DNA of 6,178 nt from an uncultured Comamonadaceae bacterium (GTDB lineage Bacteria > Pseudomonadota > Gammaproteobacteria > Burkholderiales > Burkholderiaceae_C), in contig CALMOI010000359.1 in NCBI GenBank assembly GCA_937871735.1, positions 1 through 6,178 on the forward strand. Reading direction: 5' to 3'. Both the position numbers and the translations under genes were made by a program. Shown here in pieces: positions 5,811-6,178 of the stretch; the stretch's first letter is position 1; every line of letters begins with the position of its first letter. The notes under the pieces were generated by a model. It had not been told where the DNA came from, did not search any database, and saw only the letters and a program-made list of their open reading frames with translations.

Positions 5811-6178
5811 ATGTCCATTCCCTTCGCCGCCCGCCTCCAAAACGTCGAAACCTCCGCCATCCGCGAGCTGTTCAAGCTGCTGGGCAAGCCCGGCATCATC
5901 AGCTTTGCCGGGGGCTTTCCCGACAGCGCCATGTTTGACGTGGACGGCATCCGCGCCGCCAGCGAAGCCGCCCTGAGCCAAGAACCCGGCGCGGCGCTGC
6001 AATACGGCGCGACCGAAGGCTACGGCCCGCTGCGCGAGCAACTCGCCGCCTTCATGACCGCCAAGGGCGCGACGGATGTGGCCGCCAGCCAACTCATCGT
6101 GACCACCGGCAGCCAGCAGGCGCTGGACTTGATCGGCAAAACCATGATCGACCCCGGCGACAAGGTGATCGTCGAAGG
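5811..6178 (+). CDS. PLP-dependent class I/II aminotransferase (N-terminal part; runs off window)
   Basis: The frame opens at ATG 5811 and stays open to the window edge, giving 122 codons. The fold-type I aminotransferase N-terminus is recognisable: IISFAGGFPDSAMFDVDGI (29-47), LQYGATEGYGPLREQLA (63-79), and TTGSQQALDLIGK (98-110), which carries the loop contacting the PLP phosphate, followed by DPGDKVIVE (114-122). This pattern matches the LysN / 2-aminoadipate aminotransferase and MocR-like group (COG1167) without an N-terminal GntR DNA-binding domain, so it is an enzyme rather than a regulator. The amino-donor specificity and the catalytic lysine lie outside the window, so no gene symbol is given. 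It follows the helicase gene after 48 bases on the same strand. No convincing Shine-Dalgarno sequence is seen; a TACCAT at 5774-5779 could be a weak -10 element. Confidence 0.9.
   Translation, partial: MSIPFAARLQNVETSAIRELFKLLGKPGIISFAGGFPDSAMFDVDGIRAASEAALSQEPGAALQYGATEGYGPLREQLAAFMTAKGATDVAASQLIVTTGSQQALDLIGKTMIDPGDKVIVE

Noticed and set aside
5313..6092. Minus-strand 259-codon frame across the helicase and aminotransferase genes
   Set aside because: It spans two well-supported genes and their gap, is His/Gln/Ala/Gly-rich and has no domain; a high-G+C artefact.
1..6178. CRISPR arrays, insertion sequences, riboswitches or replication origins
   Set aside because: No regularly spaced direct repeats, transposase-like frames, terminal inverted repeats or recognisable aptamer structures were seen on either strand.

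Overview
The window looks like chromosomal DNA of a betaproteobacterium, most likely order Burkholderiales and plausibly Comamonadaceae. That rests on the high G+C, the GC-rich third codon positions, the TACAAT-type -10 element ahead of a tRNA-Arg(CCU), and the character of the TamB, Nth and aminotransferase proteins. The family-level placement is inference; no marker gene here proves it.

Layout, left to right. (1) The C-terminal part of a tamB gene fills bases 1-2369; its start lies outside the window. (2) A 244-base gap holds a tRNA-Arg(CCU) with its own -10 element and a very strong intrinsic terminator. The same gap then holds a near-consensus sigma-70 promoter for (3) an overlapping toxin-antitoxin pair, brnT and a BrnA/CopG-like ribbon-helix-helix antitoxin. 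(4) nth (endonuclease III) lies on the minus strand, convergent with the antitoxin across only 19 bases. (5) Divergent from nth across only 36 bases is a 623-residue protein joining a NERD nuclease-related domain to a compact UvrD-like (SF1) helicase core. (6) After 48 bases, the first 122 codons of a class I/II PLP-dependent aminotransferase run off the right edge.

How the parts relate. TamB (outer-membrane biogenesis), the tRNA, Nth (base excision repair) and the aminotransferase look like ordinary core genes. The likely accessory insert is the BrnT/BrnA pair just behind the tRNA gene, a common place for horizontally acquired DNA, although I found no attachment-site repeats. The NERD-helicase fusion beside nth suggests a DNA-maintenance or defence role, but the adjacency is the only evidence for a functional link.

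I do not see a clearly novel multi-gene system. The most useful leads are a G-G mismatch in the tRNA acceptor stem, a brnT promoter so close to the start codon that the mRNA should be leaderless or nearly so, and the minimal NERD-SF1 helicase architecture.
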